Assembly: GCA_002316835.1 (NCBI GenBank)
Contig: DCEG01000026.1
Span: 1-44,437, forward strand
Reading direction: 5' to 3'
DNA from: Bacteroidales bacterium UBA1035
GTDB lineage: Bacteria; Bacteroidota; Bacteroidia; Bacteroidales; Dysgonomonadaceae
Length of the DNA stretch: 44,437 nucleotides
The translations under genes were made by a program, and so were the position numbers. Of the stretch, positions 8,064 to 17,120 are shown one piece after another (positions within the stretch are counted from its first letter, which is position 1; each line of letters begins with the position of its first letter). The notes under the pieces were generated by a model that saw nothing but the letters and a program-made list of their open reading frames with translations, ran no database searches and was not told the DNA's origin.

Positions 8064-9785
8064 ATGAAACATTCTTTGATATTCTTTTTGATATTTTTTT
8101 TCTGTTTACCGGCAAAATCGCAGCAAGCAAACATTAAGTCCATGGTGAGAGCCTGGAAGATATCTAATGTCTATCAGTCGCAATCGTGCCAGGTCTTTTA
8201 CGATTCGTTAAATGTAAAAAAGGATACTGTTCAATTTCTGAATACGGTTGATGAATTAAAAAACTACTTGAACGGGCACTATAACAGACGAGTTGAAGTC
8301 CGTAATATCATGTATGAAGTTTTGGGTTACTGGATGTTCCAACTAAAACCACTTTCTGAAAGAGCTGAATTAATTCTTAATGCTATTAAATTGGCATATC
8401 CATTGAAGGATGAGCAGCTTAATGCCGAGCTATATGCTCTTTATGCCGATAATTCGCTTACCTATTACGATTATATTTTGTATAATATGAAAGCCCTCGA
8501 AATTCAAAAAAAGATTGGATTCGAGCACTTTAGGTTTGTTCAGAATCGATTTTTCGGTATTAGTGATGCGCTTTTTAAAACTGGAGATTATGGAAATAGT
8601 GTCTATTATGGCAAGGAGTATCTAAAGCACAAAGAAACCGATACTCTGTACTGGAATCCGCACGTTTATATATTGCAGCTTGATATACTAGGCTCAGGAT
8701 ATAAGAGAATGCAGAAATACGACAGTTGTTACTACTACTATAATTTACTTTTAGACAGTATTCCACGTATGCTGAAAAATCAAGATGATTATACAAGGCG
8801 TATCTGGACGGGTATTGCAAAAGGAAATATGGGCGAAGCACTTTTGACCCGAAATGAATTTGAGAAGGCTAAGCCGTTGATAGAAGAGTACCTCGAGATC
8901 AGTGTTGTTGCAAATGATTCGCTCAATATGGCAATGGCTTCAAATGCTGCCGGAAAATTATATTTCGCTTTAGAAGAATATCTTTTAGCTAAACAGTATT
9001 GGCGGAATGCATGGAGGATAAGTGAAAGTACAAATTCCACCTGGCAAATAATTGATGCTTCTGAAGGGCTATCAAAGGTGTATAATAATATAGGGATGAC
9101 TGACAGCGCTTTATTTTTTTACGTTAACTATCATTTTTATTCGAAATTTCAAGCCGACAAAATGAAGGATATGGCGTTAAAATCTTTAAACGAAAAAATT
9201 GTATTCGATAATTTACAAGTTTCCCTTAAGCAGACCGAAACACGATTGGCCCGTGCACAATTGTTCAGGAATGTCATTATTGCCCTGATTATCCTAATTG
9301 CTGTTATCCTGCTATTGTTGATGAAAAGACAAAAACGAAAACGTGAAGCTGAAATAATAGAGATTGATTTTGCTAAATATCAATTAGAGTGTTTTAGACA
9401 GAATATTCAGGAAAAGGACAATCAGATACAGACTTTGTATGATAAGTTGAGCCTTGAAAAAACGGGCAGAAAAGAAATCCCGGAGAATTTACTTCAACAC
9501 ACGTTGATAACGAATGAACAGTGGGAGGAATTCAGAATTGAAATCGATAAAGTTTACCCGTTGTTTTTTACCAAACTAAACCAAAAACTAAAACATACAA
9601 CTCCCGCAGCCGAAAGGCTCGCTTCACTGATCTTGCTTGCCTTCAATGAGAACCAGATTGCCCTTACATTGGGAATAAGCAAAGAGAGCGTATTACGCAG
9701 TAAAAGACGTCTTCGCTCTGCTTTGGGAATTTCGTCCGGAGACTCACTCACAGAATATTTAACCGGTCTGGCACAAGAAGTATGA
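8064..9785 (+). CDS. TPR / transmembrane / LuxR-like HTH regulator
   Basis: A 573-residue membrane-bound transcription regulator of a class common in Bacteroidetes. Order of parts: signal-type hydrophobic N-terminus (MKHSLIFFLIFFFCLPAKSQ), a periplasmic TPR region (about 80-370), one membrane helix near residues 404-424 (IIALIILIAVILLLLM), a basic and charged coiled-coil segment, and a C-terminal helix-turn-helix (NENQIALTLGISKESVLRSKRRLRSALG). The arrangement suggests that a periplasmic or surface signal controls a cytoplasmic DNA-binding head. Targets are unknown; the neighbours fabD (divergent) and the acyl-CoA ligase (convergent) are candidates only by position. No receiver or kinase domain is visible. 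Confidence 0.85.
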   Translation: MKHSLIFFLIFFFCLPAKSQQANIKSMVRAWKISNVYQSQSCQVFYDSLNVKKDTVQFLNTVDELKNYLNGHYNRRVEVRNIMYEVLGYWMFQLKPLSERAELILNAIKLAYPLKDEQLNAELYALYADNSLTYYDYILYNMKALEIQKKIGFEHFRFVQNRFFGISDALFKTGDYGNSVYYGKEYLKHKETDTLYWNPHVYILQLDILGSGYKRMQKYDSCYYYYNLLLDSIPRMLKNQDDYTRRIWTGIAKGNMGEALLTRNEFEKAKPLIEEYLEISVVANDSLNMAMASNAAGKLYFALEEYLLAKQYWRNAWRISESTNSTWQIIDASEGLSKVYNNIGMTDSALFFYVNYHFYSKFQADKMKDMALKSLNEKIVFDNLQVSLKQTETRLARAQLFRNVIIALIILIAVILLLLMKRQKRKREAEIIEIDFAKYQLECFRQNIQEKDNQIQTLYDKLSLEKTGRKEIPENLLQHTLITNEQWEEFRIEIDKVYPLFFTKLNQKLKHTTPAAERLASLILLAFNENQIALTLGISKESVLRSKRRLRSALGISSGDSLTEYLTGLAQEV

Positions 9786-9845
9786 TGATATTTTATTATT
9801 GGCTGCATATTAAAACAGGCGCCGCACGGTCTTACGTTCCTACGG

Positions 9846-11501
9846 TTATTTATCCTGTTCGCGGATTTCCACACGGCGGATTTTCCCGCTGATGGTTTTC
9901 GGCAGTTCGTTTACGAATTCTATGATGCGGGGGTATTTGTAGGGTGCGGTAACGTTTTTCACGTGTTCCTGAATATCGTGTGCCAGTTCGTCGCCGGCTT
10001 TGTCCTTGTATTGTGGCGACAGAACGATAGTGGCTTTGATGACCTGCCCGCGGATTTCGTCGGGTACGCCGGTTATGGCGCATTCTACAACAGCAGGATG
10101 TGTCATTACAGCGCTTTCCACTTCAAACGGGCCGATGCGGTAACCGGAGCTTTTTATGATATCGTCAGTCCGTCCCACAAACCAGTAATAGCCGTCTTCA
10201 TCGCGCCAGGCCATATCGCCGGTACGGTAGAGATTATCAGCATACACGCTTCGTGTTAGTGCTTCGTCACGGTAATAACCCATAAAAAGGGCAAGCGGAT
10301 GTTCTTCGTTGGTATAGAACACAATTTCGCCCTGCTCACCATCTTCTGCCGAACGGTCGTCGTAGGTGAGCAAATCCATTTTATAAAGTGGGTTAGGAAC
10401 TCCCATCGATCCTGGTTTCGGTTCCATCCATGGGAAAGTAATGATGGTAGGAGCAGTTTCGGTCTGACCGAATGCTTCCATCATTTTTATGCCGGTTTGT
10501 TTATAGAATGTTTCGAAAACCGAAGGATTCAATGCTTCTCCGGCAGTGGTACAGTATTCAAGTGCCGATAAATCGTATTTACTCAGCTCTTCACGGATGA
10601 GAAATCTAAAGATAGTTGGCGGAGCGCAGAACGATGTTACCTTGTATTTCGAGATCATCGCGAGTACATCGGCAGGAATAAACCGCCCTTCGAAATCGTA
10701 CACGAAGACACATGCACCCACAATCCATTGTCCATACAACTTTCCCCATACGGCTTTTGCCCAGCCTGTATCGGCTAAAGTGAGGTGAACACTGTTTTCG
10801 TGCAAATTGTGCCAGAATTTAGCCGTTGTGATATGGCCGAGCGGGTAGGTGAAATCGTGGATAACCATTTTAGGTTGTCCTGTGGTCCCCGAAGTGAAAT
10901 AGAGAATCATAATATCCTCATTTTTCGTTTTTTCTACCGGGCGAACAAATTTGGAAGTATTTTCCACACCTTTGCGAAAATCTATCCACCCTTCGGGAAT
11001 ATCATTTCCAATCATGATCCGGTATTTAACCGATGGAGATTTGGGCATTGCCTCGTTCACATGTTTGATCAGATTATCGTCTTGCGAGGTGATAATGGCT
11101 TTGATGGTTGCGGCATTGGCACGATAAACAATATCTTTGTCGGTAAGCAGGTGAGTGGCAGGGATTGCAATTGCACCTATTTTGTGCAGCGCCAGAATAA
11201 CATACCAAAATTCGATATTTCTTTTAAGGATCAGCATCACCATATCTCCTTTTTCTATTCCTATAGAAAGAAGAAAAGAGGCGGTTTTATCTGATAATTC
11301 TTTTAATTGCGCGAAATTGAGATCATAGTGTTCGTTTTTGTCGTTTGTCCAGCACAACGCTCGTTTATCGGGATGCGTTTTTGCCCATTCGTCTACCACA
11401 TCGTAGGCGAAATTAAAATTTTCTGGGACGTTGATCCTGTAATTGTCCACAAAATCTTGATGCGATGTGAACGATGTTTGTTTTAAAAATCTTTCTAACA
11501 T
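9846..11501 (-). CDS. AMP-forming acyl-CoA synthetase (medium-chain/acetyl-CoA synthetase-like)
   Basis: Activates a carboxylic acid to acyl-AMP and then to acyl-CoA. The 551-residue protein carries the ANL-superfamily signature YFTSGTTGQPKM (near residue 200), the TGD and GRTDDIIKSSGYRIGPFEVE hinge region (about 430-460), and the C-terminal catalytic lysine motif TISGKIRR. The overall pattern fits the ACSM/medium-chain group rather than long-chain FadD. The gene follows an XRE-cupin regulator on the same strand, a conserved Bacteroidetes pairing, with 173 bases between them that hold an inverted repeat. The acid substrate (acetate, propionate, butyrate or branched-chain acids) cannot be read from the sequence. 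Confidence 0.9.
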   Translation of the reverse strand: MLERFLKQTSFTSHQDFVDNYRINVPENFNFAYDVVDEWAKTHPDKRALCWTNDKNEHYDLNFAQLKELSDKTASFLLSIGIEKGDMVMLILKRNIEFWYVILALHKIGAIAIPATHLLTDKDIVYRANAATIKAIITSQDDNLIKHVNEAMPKSPSVKYRIMIGNDIPEGWIDFRKGVENTSKFVRPVEKTKNEDIMILYFTSGTTGQPKMVIHDFTYPLGHITTAKFWHNLHENSVHLTLADTGWAKAVWGKLYGQWIVGACVFVYDFEGRFIPADVLAMISKYKVTSFCAPPTIFRFLIREELSKYDLSALEYCTTAGEALNPSVFETFYKQTGIKMMEAFGQTETAPTIITFPWMEPKPGSMGVPNPLYKMDLLTYDDRSAEDGEQGEIVFYTNEEHPLALFMGYYRDEALTRSVYADNLYRTGDMAWRDEDGYYWFVGRTDDIIKSSGYRIGPFEVESAVMTHPAVVECAITGVPDEIRGQVIKATIVLSPQYKDKAGDELAHDIQEHVKNVTAPYKYPRIIEFVNELPKTISGKIRRVEIREQDK

Positions 11502-11528
11502 AAAATAACCTAAATAATTTGGCTTCGC

Positions 11529-11572
11529 CGTTATTTGCTCACGTTGTTCGCGTAATTCGCTACGCGTTATTT
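11529..11572. repeat. Nested direct and inverted repeat between regulator and acyl-CoA ligase
   Basis: Two direct copies of CGTTATTT (11529-11536, 11565-11572) bracket a 6-bp inverted repeat CGCGTA/TACGCG (11549-11554, 11561-11566) with a 6-base centre. It could be a binding site for the adjacent XRE-cupin regulator or a hairpin in a shared transcript. Confidence 0.4.
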
Positions 11573-11674
11573 AGTATCATTTGCGTTGCTGAATAGTTCA
11601 ACAACACGACGAATATCTATCGAATAACTACTGAATTGAAAATCGCCCTTAGACAATTACAATTGAATAACCTT

Positions 11675-12235
11675 TTACGGTTCAATCACTACCGCCAGGA
11701 ACTTTACCGCTTTGTTGTTCAGCGCCTTCATTCCGTGAGGAAGCGAAGAATCGAAATAGATACTGTCGCCTTCGTTCAGTGTGATATTTTTGCCGTTGTG
11801 ATGGAAAAGCAGACTACCTTCCAGCACAAGGTTGAATTCCTGTCCCGGGTGAATATTGAGGAAGAAATCGGTATCCATTGCCTTTGGTTCGGCTGTTACG
11901 ATAAACACCTCGGCGGTATTGTGGGTGAAACCCGCGGTGAGCGACTGGTATTTATATGCGGCAACCCGCTCAACGGTCTGCCCCTGATCTTTTCGGGTAA
12001 CGAAGTACGAAGTCATCCTCGGCTCTGTTCCGAACATCAGCGTTGCTAGGTCCACGTTAAATTCCTTTTCGATGCGCTTGAGCAGCGAAATGGAAATGTC
12101 GTTTTTCCCTTCTTCGTAACCGAGGTAGGTGTCCGTTTCCAGCTCCAGTCGTTGAGCCATTTCATCGGGTGTGAAATCGACGGCATCGCGCAATCCTTTT
12201 ATCCGTTCTCCAATTGCTTTTATATCGGTAGTCAT
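11675..12235 (-). CDS. XRE-family regulator with C-terminal cupin sensor domain
   Basis: A 186-residue regulator with an N-terminal lambda-repressor-like helix-turn-helix (about 7-62: IGERIKGLRDAVDFTPDEMA ... YEEGKNDISISLLKRIEKEF) and a C-terminal cupin_2 barrel (about 105-180, including HPGQEFNLVLEGSLLF and GDSIYFDSSLPHGM) that presumably binds a small ligand. It is cytoplasmic. Its position just upstream of the acyl-CoA ligase on the same strand suggests that it controls that gene in response to an acid or acyl-CoA; this is inference from context. A TAACTTTG promoter lies 24 bases upstream of the ATG. Confidence 0.9.
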   Translation of the reverse strand: MTTDIKAIGERIKGLRDAVDFTPDEMAQRLELETDTYLGYEEGKNDISISLLKRIEKEFNVDLATLMFGTEPRMTSYFVTRKDQGQTVERVAAYKYQSLTAGFTHNTAEVFIVTAEPKAMDTDFFLNIHPGQEFNLVLEGSLLFHHNGKNITLNEGDSIYFDSSLPHGMKALNNKAVKFLAVVIEP

Positions 12236-12258
12236 AACTTTTTGATGTTAAATATGAA

Positions 12259-12266
12259 CAAAGTTA
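12259..12266 (-). promoter_or_regulatory. -7 element for the XRE-cupin gene
   Basis: Reads TAACTTTG on the minus strand, 24 bases before the start codon. No -33 TTTG at the usual distance. Confidence 0.5.
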
Positions 12267-12284
12267 ATCAAATTTTCAGCAAAA

Positions 12285-12313
12285 CAGCTTATCAAATAAA
12301 CAAATATAAGCTG
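12285..12313 (-). terminator. Terminator-like hairpin at the end of zupT
   Basis: Arms CAGCTTAT (12285-12292) and ATAAGCTG (12306-12313) form an 8-bp stem with a 13-base loop that includes the zupT stop codon. In the leftward direction it is followed by TTTT, as expected of a weak intrinsic terminator. Confidence 0.5.
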
Positions 12314-13089
12314 ATGGCCATAATTACCATTCCGGTAACAAGGCCGATGATGGAAAGGTGATGTTTTCCGTATTTTTCTGCGCTGGGAAGTAGTTCGTCT
12401 AATGATATAAATATCATAATTCCCGAAATTATGGCCAGAATAAGCGCATCGAGTACGGGATTCCAGAACTTAATAAGGAATAAGTATGCGATAATGGCAC
12501 CTATAGGCTCGGCTAAACCTGATGAAAACGACAACCAAAAGGCCTTTTTTCTGCTTCCTGTGGCGTGATAAATAGGCACTGCAACAGCAATCCCTTCGGG
12601 AATATTGTGGATAGCAATGGCTACTGTGATGGGGATGGCCACTTCCAGTGAGTTAATCGCTGTCATAAACGTTGCAATCCCTTCGGGAAAGTTGTGAATA
12701 CCAATGGTTAAGGCTGTAATTATTCCGGTATGTTTTAATCGGATGTTTTTGCGTTTCATATCTTCCACACCTTGCATTTCGTGGGGATTACTTGATTTGG
12801 GAATTAAAAAGTCGATAAGTGCAATAAACGCAACTCCGCCAAAAAATGCCAGCAACATGTACAAGTGTGCCGTTTTTTCGCCGAATGATTCCGACAACAT
12901 TTCCAGTGACTTTGGCAGCATTTCCATAAATGAAACGTAGATCATCACCCCTGCCGACAACCCTAAAGCGAAGCTTAAGAAATTAGTGTTAGTCCTCTTG
13001 GCTAACAGGGCAATAAGGCTTCCTATCCCCGTAGAAAGTCCGGCGAAGAGCGTTAGGAGAAATGCTGTTAAAACTATTTGGTTATCCAT
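12292..13089 (-). CDS. zupT: ZIP-family zinc/divalent metal transporter ZupT
   Basis: Inner-membrane importer of zinc and related divalent metals. The 265-residue protein has the expected eight hydrophobic helices and a short hydrophilic loop near 98-115. Both metal-site signatures of ZIP transporters are intact: HNFPEG (His132, Asn133, Glu136) and HNIPEG (His161, Asn162, Glu165). Length and motifs match bacterial ZupT closely. It appears to be a single-gene unit ending in a terminator-like hairpin. Two tandem 14-base repeats lie just upstream of the start. No metal-responsive operator was recognised. Confidence 0.93.
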   Translation of the reverse strand: MDNQIVLTAFLLTLFAGLSTGIGSLIALLAKRTNTNFLSFALGLSAGVMIYVSFMEMLPKSLEMLSESFGEKTAHLYMLLAFFGGVAFIALIDFLIPKSSNPHEMQGVEDMKRKNIRLKHTGIITALTIGIHNFPEGIATFMTAINSLEVAIPITVAIAIHNIPEGIAVAVPIYHATGSRKKAFWLSFSSGLAEPIGAIIAYLFLIKFWNPVLDALILAIISGIMIFISLDELLPSAEKYGKHHLSIIGLVTGMVIMAISLYLFI

Positions 13090-13090
13090 A

Positions 13091-13118
13091 CGAATTACGG
13101 GTTTCGAATTACGAGTTT
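13091..13118. repeat. Two tandem copies of a 14-base unit upstream of zupT
   Basis: CGAATTACGGGTTT (13091-13104) is followed immediately by CGAATTACGAGTTT (13105-13118), one mismatch apart. It sits between the inositol phosphatase gene and zupT. Somewhat similar GGGTTATG/CGAGTTATG words occur near 17105-17130. Confidence 0.6.
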
Positions 13119-13155
13119 CTTGTTATGGGAGTAATTGATAATTCAAAATTAATAA

Positions 13156-13935
13156 TTATCCGATAATCTGTTTCATAATTTCTTTATGAATCATACCGTT
13201 GGATGCTACCAGTTCTTTATTGAAAATATAATCGTTACTGCCCGAGAAATCGGTGCTTTTGCCTCCCGCACATTTCAGAATGAAAGTACCGGCTGCTACA
13301 TCCCAAGGTGATAAACCGGAATGGAAATAAGCATCACTTCGTCCGCAGGCCACATAACAAATTTCTGCGGCAGCTGAACCTTTGATACGGAAACTGCATT
13401 TGCGGAATTGTTCAATAGCGTTTCTTAGGATTTTCTCTCCGCGTTGATCGAGTGAGTAGGGGATCCCGAATCCGATATATCCATTAGTAAGTGTATTATG
13501 GGTACTAACTTTTATCGGATTACCGTTAAGCGTAGCTTTTCCTTTTTCTGTAGCGGAATACATTTCATCGACAATGGGATCATAAACTACACCTAGAATT
13601 ATTTCTTTGTCTTTCATCAACGCGATGCTTACCGTAAATGGCGTATCACCGTGGATATAATTAGTGGTGCCGTCAAGAGGATCGATAATCCATGTATATT
13701 TGCCTTCGGCATATGAAACGGTACCTTCTTCTGTGAGAAAAGTAGCATCGGAAATTAATTTCCCCAATTTCTCCACCAATATTTTTTCGGCTTCCATATC
13801 GATATGAGTTACGAAATTTCGGGTACCTTTCAGCTCGATATCCGATTGACGAAGTTTCGCCTGCTCCTCTTTCAGAAATTCTCCTACGGAGCGTGCAATT
13901 TTCTCAACTTCGATGCAAATTATATTTAAATTCAT
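13156..13935 (-). CDS. Inositol monophosphatase family phosphatase (SuhB/IMPase-like)
   Basis: A 259-residue Mg-dependent phosphatase. Metal-binding motifs of the IMPase superfamily are visible: an EEG (FLTEEGTVSY, about residue 68), DPLDGTTNYIHG (about 86-97) and SPWDVAAG (about 209-216). The NYIHG continuation favours inositol-1-phosphatase/SuhB over the CysQ branch, but a nucleotide phosphatase role cannot be excluded. Its ATG overlaps the stop of the RelE/ParE-like toxin gene by four bases (ATGA), so it is probably the third gene of the toxin-antitoxin transcript, an unusual arrangement. Confidence 0.9.
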   Translation of the reverse strand: MNLNIICIEVEKIARSVGEFLKEEQAKLRQSDIELKGTRNFVTHIDMEAEKILVEKLGKLISDATFLTEEGTVSYAEGKYTWIIDPLDGTTNYIHGDTPFTVSIALMKDKEIILGVVYDPIVDEMYSATEKGKATLNGNPIKVSTHNTLTNGYIGFGIPYSLDQRGEKILRNAIEQFRKCSFRIKGSAAAEICYVACGRSDAYFHSGLSPWDVAAGTFILKCAGGKSTDFSGSNDYIFNKELVASNGMIHKEIMKQIIG

Positions 13936-14270
13936 ATTTTTATCTTTTTGGTTGCTTGTATTTTCCGAATGCTTGATGTTGAATGAATAATGTCCAACAC
14001 TTCAATACGTTCACCCGTAATTCGGTAAATAATCAAATGGGCATCGAGGATAATGTTTCGATAAGTACGTTTTTTTGTTGCGAGATGGCGGCATTCGGGA
14101 TAAACATTATAATACGAAGAAAGGGTCTCAAGCGACTGTTTGATTTGCTGAACGTACTTTTCTGCCTGAAAATAGCCAAACGTTTCTAGTCCGAAAGCGT
14201 AAATATCTTTTCGATGTTCCTTGAAAGATTCACTAACTATAACCGACCTTTCAGGTATTGTTCCTTCCAT
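13932..14270 (-). CDS. RelE/ParE-superfamily toxin
   Basis: A 112-residue protein resembling RelE/ParE toxins: an N-terminal helical part (SESFKEHRKDIYAFGLETFG) and a C-terminal beta sheet with the family pattern YRNIILDAHLIIYRITGERI followed by EVLDIIHSTSSIRKI. ParE poisons gyrase and RelE cleaves mRNA; the sequence does not settle which applies. The ATG at 14270 lies inside the upstream antitoxin gene (34-base overlap), and no usable in-frame start is seen closer to the conserved core, so I kept this start. The stop overlaps the IMPase ATG as ATGA. Confidence 0.8.
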   Translation of the reverse strand: MEGTIPERSVIVSESFKEHRKDIYAFGLETFGYFQAEKYVQQIKQSLETLSSYYNVYPECRHLATKKRTYRNIILDAHLIIYRITGERIEVLDIIHSTSSIRKIQATKKIKI

Positions 14271-14485
14271 TCTTCGAATTCTTTGTTTGCTTCTTCTAAC
14301 GGAGTGAATTTTCCCTTTTCAATTTTGTGAAAATGCTCCCACCATTCTTCCTGCGTTCCGTGAAACGGTTTATTGGGATTCCATTTATCCACAGTTGGAA
14401 TAGCTTTGTAAGTAGTTTCCGGCTCGTTTACCTCTAAATCCCCTGAAGGAGACTTTTTGCACTTTGAATATTTTTTGTCACTCAT
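14237..14485 (-). CDS. Putative antitoxin partner of the RelE/ParE-like toxin
   Basis: An 82-residue, highly charged small protein that precedes and overlaps the toxin gene, the usual antitoxin position. I see no ribbon-helix-helix, Phd or XRE DNA-binding region. The N-terminal half is polar and probably unstructured, the middle has VDKWNPNKPFHGTQEEWWEH, and the end is an acidic amphipathic helix (EEANKEFEEWKEQYLKGR), the type of segment antitoxins wrap around a RelE-fold toxin. Start chosen at the ATG giving MSDKKYSK; an in-frame ATG 36 bases upstream adds a segment without family character. Antitoxin function is inferred from position and C-terminal helix only. Confidence 0.65.
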   Translation of the reverse strand: MSDKKYSKCKKSPSGDLEVNEPETTYKAIPTVDKWNPNKPFHGTQEEWWEHFHKIEKGKFTPLEEANKEFEEWKEQYLKGRL

Positions 14486-14549
14486 ATTTTTTGTTTTTTG
14501 TCGTTGATAATTAATAAGCACTTAAAACCATGGAGATTCAGGGTAAGAC

Positions 14550-17084
14550 TTATTTATCGCTGTACATCGAATCCCACCAACGCGAATCGCCTTTCAACCA
14601 TTTCGCAAACCACGCGTAAATGGCATTGTTCCACGCAATACGTTTGTCGTAATCTATAATAGTGTGATTTTCACCTTCCACCTGAATAAATTCTACTGGT
14701 TTATTGAGTAACTTCAATGCCGTGTACATTTGAATACTTTCGCCAACGGGAACATTTGTATCTGCAGAGCCGTGCAGCAGCAAAAGTGGCGTTTTAATTT
14801 TATCGGCATGAAAGAGCGGACTCTGTTCGGTATAAAGTTTTGGATTGTTCCACGGATAACTGCCTGCGCTTGCTCCGGAACTGTAAGAATATCCCCAGTA
14901 ACCTTCGCCCCAGTAACTGGTGATATTACTAATACCTGCATGCGATACCGATGCGGCGAACATATCGGTTTTCGTAATCAGGTATTGCGTCATAAATCCA
15001 CCGTATGATGCACCTATATTTCCGATTTTCGTACCATCGACAAACGAGTGTGCAGCAACAAATTTCTGTACACCTTCAATTATTTCTTCTGCTGTTTGTT
15101 CTCCCCACGCGTTTACGTGACGTGCCGAAAATTCCTGTCCGAATCCGGTTGTTCCACTTGGTTGTAACGTGTAAACAACATAGTCCTGAGCGGCATAAAC
15201 GTGCAACGGATACCTGCTATCGAATACGCGGGTTGTTGGATTTGTACCGCCGTAATAGTAAACAATGAGCGGATACTTCTTGTTTGGATTGAAATTGGGA
15301 GGTAAGTAATACCTGCCTTTAATTTCGTCCCCGAATGAACTCTTGAAACTCCAGTCTTTCACTTCGCTTAACTGGAGTGTGTTAAGTTGTTCGGCAAAAG
15401 GATCGGAAATGAGCGTGGATTCGTTTGTTTTTAGGTTGAACAGATAACTTCTCATGGAATTGGAAACACTTTCACCGGTGTAGGTTGCCCAAAGTCCGTT
15501 TCCGGAAACCTTAAATGAGCTGATAACATCTTCTTTCAATGGAAGTTTATCGAATTTTTTGGTTTTGGGCGAATATCGGTAAACATTTTCACGATCTCCT
15601 TCTTCCACGCGATAATAGATGAAATTATCCATCGGATTCCAATTTTGAGCGTTGATGGTACGATCGAAATTTTTTGTTACGGGGTCAACTCGTCTTGTTG
15701 CCAAATCCATAATGAACGATTGCGTGTCGTAGCTGTTGGCTATTTGTCCTTCTTTGATATTCAGTCCTATACCATTGAAAGCTTCAGGTGCGCCGTGGAT
15801 GAGTAGTTGTTTATTATCGGGAGAGAATTGCGCCGAGTAGGTGAAGATTTGATCTTTCCAGATAGTATCGATGGCCATTGTTTGCAGATTCAGCATATAA
15901 AGGTTTTTCTTACTGAACGGCCGTTGCGACAAATCTTCGTCAGTAGTCGAAAAAAGCAGATAGTTGACATCGCCGGTAATATCGTTTAACGAGGCAGTTG
16001 TTCGTCCATAAGTGAGTTGCTGGGTGAGTCCTGTATCGAAAAAGTACCGATAAAGAAAATGCCTGTCGCGATAATTCGATTGACGGTCATCGATTCCGAT
16101 AAGCCTTCGTAAGCCGCTTGGTGTGCTAACATACATGGTCTCTCTGGATGAATAAAACATCGATTTTTCATCGGGAGCAATACGGAAACTTTCTCTCGGT
16201 AGATTTTGAGCGATAATCTTTGTTTCTGATTTCAATGGGTCGAGTATGTACATATCCCTTCCATCGTTCCCGTCTGCCACGTAATACAAAACATCAGATT
16301 TTGGCATCCAGTTTAGTTGTGAACGGTTGGTAACTTCAGATAAAATAACCTTTTTTTGTCGTGTATCGTATATTTGGGTGTAATACCGGTTATCTCCGCC
16401 TTTGAAGGTTTCCCGGAAACTAAGTAAAATAAATCGTCCGCTTGGGGAAATGGAAGAATCGGTTACACGTTTACCCTCGAGAATATCGTTGATGGAAATA
16501 CGGCGCTTATTAACATTGTTGAATGTGTAGTTCAGCAGCGAGTCTTCCTTCTCCGATTTTAGTTCAATTTTAACAGCCGGATTTATTTTATTTTCTGCCG
16601 ATGCCAATAGTTTGATGATAACGCGTGCGTTGTTTGTAAAACCGTTTAGATTGGTATCTACCGATCCGGAATGATGTAAGCTATCGTTCACCTGTGTTTT
16701 GGTTGCCCGTTTTACATCGTTTACGTAAAGCTCGAGCGGATTAGGAGATGTAACAGTTAATTTTCCCTTGCCATAGCGGTCACCGGTAACAAAGAATGAA
16801 AGCAATTGAAATGTGTATCCGTTTTCCGGTTTAGGAAGATGGAAATATCCTGATGTGTCGGGTTTCAGTTCAGTGATAAACCGCTCCTGATCGGGAAACG
16901 AGATGGAGTAGGAAAGTAATGATTCATCTGAGAATTTTGTGTCTTTTAGGTTGACGCTGTCCAGTACAACCGGTTTTTGTACGGTTATTGGCGCAAAAGA
17001 ATAGATTTTGTTGGGTGTGAATTTTTGTTGTGCCGAAAGCGGCAATAGAGCAATGAGTGTGATAAGAAGAAAGTTGTATTTCAT
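14550..17084 (-). CDS. S9-family serine peptidase (dipeptidyl-peptidase/prolyl oligopeptidase type)
   Basis: An exported peptidase of 844 residues. The signal peptide is MKYNFLLITLIALLPLSAQQ. Residues of about 190-600 form a beta-propeller with repeated WD/PD40-like blades. The C-terminal alpha/beta hydrolase domain carries GASYGGF with nucleophile Ser693, Asp775 in HGSADTNVP, and His807 in GENHT, a complete catalytic triad. Compared with typical DPP IV (about 720 residues) it has a longer N-terminus (roughly 20-190) that looks like an added beta-rich domain. It probably trims peptides in the periplasm. It is followed on the same strand, after 28 bases, by the antitoxin-toxin pair. Confidence 0.92.
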   Translation of the reverse strand: MKYNFLLITLIALLPLSAQQKFTPNKIYSFAPITVQKPVVLDSVNLKDTKFSDESLLSYSISFPDQERFITELKPDTSGYFHLPKPENGYTFQLLSFFVTGDRYGKGKLTVTSPNPLELYVNDVKRATKTQVNDSLHHSGSVDTNLNGFTNNARVIIKLLASAENKINPAVKIELKSEKEDSLLNYTFNNVNKRRISINDILEGKRVTDSSISPSGRFILLSFRETFKGGDNRYYTQIYDTRQKKVILSEVTNRSQLNWMPKSDVLYYVADGNDGRDMYILDPLKSETKIIAQNLPRESFRIAPDEKSMFYSSRETMYVSTPSGLRRLIGIDDRQSNYRDRHFLYRYFFDTGLTQQLTYGRTTASLNDITGDVNYLLFSTTDEDLSQRPFSKKNLYMLNLQTMAIDTIWKDQIFTYSAQFSPDNKQLLIHGAPEAFNGIGLNIKEGQIANSYDTQSFIMDLATRRVDPVTKNFDRTINAQNWNPMDNFIYYRVEEGDRENVYRYSPKTKKFDKLPLKEDVISSFKVSGNGLWATYTGESVSNSMRSYLFNLKTNESTLISDPFAEQLNTLQLSEVKDWSFKSSFGDEIKGRYYLPPNFNPNKKYPLIVYYYGGTNPTTRVFDSRYPLHVYAAQDYVVYTLQPSGTTGFGQEFSARHVNAWGEQTAEEIIEGVQKFVAAHSFVDGTKIGNIGASYGGFMTQYLITKTDMFAASVSHAGISNITSYWGEGYWGYSYSSGASAGSYPWNNPKLYTEQSPLFHADKIKTPLLLLHGSADTNVPVGESIQMYTALKLLNKPVEFIQVEGENHTIIDYDKRIAWNNAIYAWFAKWLKGDSRWWDSMYSDK

Positions 17085-17120
17085 ATTTTATTTACTTTGT
17101 TGCGGGTTATGAGGTGCGAG

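Noticed and set aside
10785..11294. A 169-codon rightward ORF opposite the acyl-CoA ligase gene
   Set aside because: It is a mirror of the strongly supported ligase frame, has no family features and no promoter.
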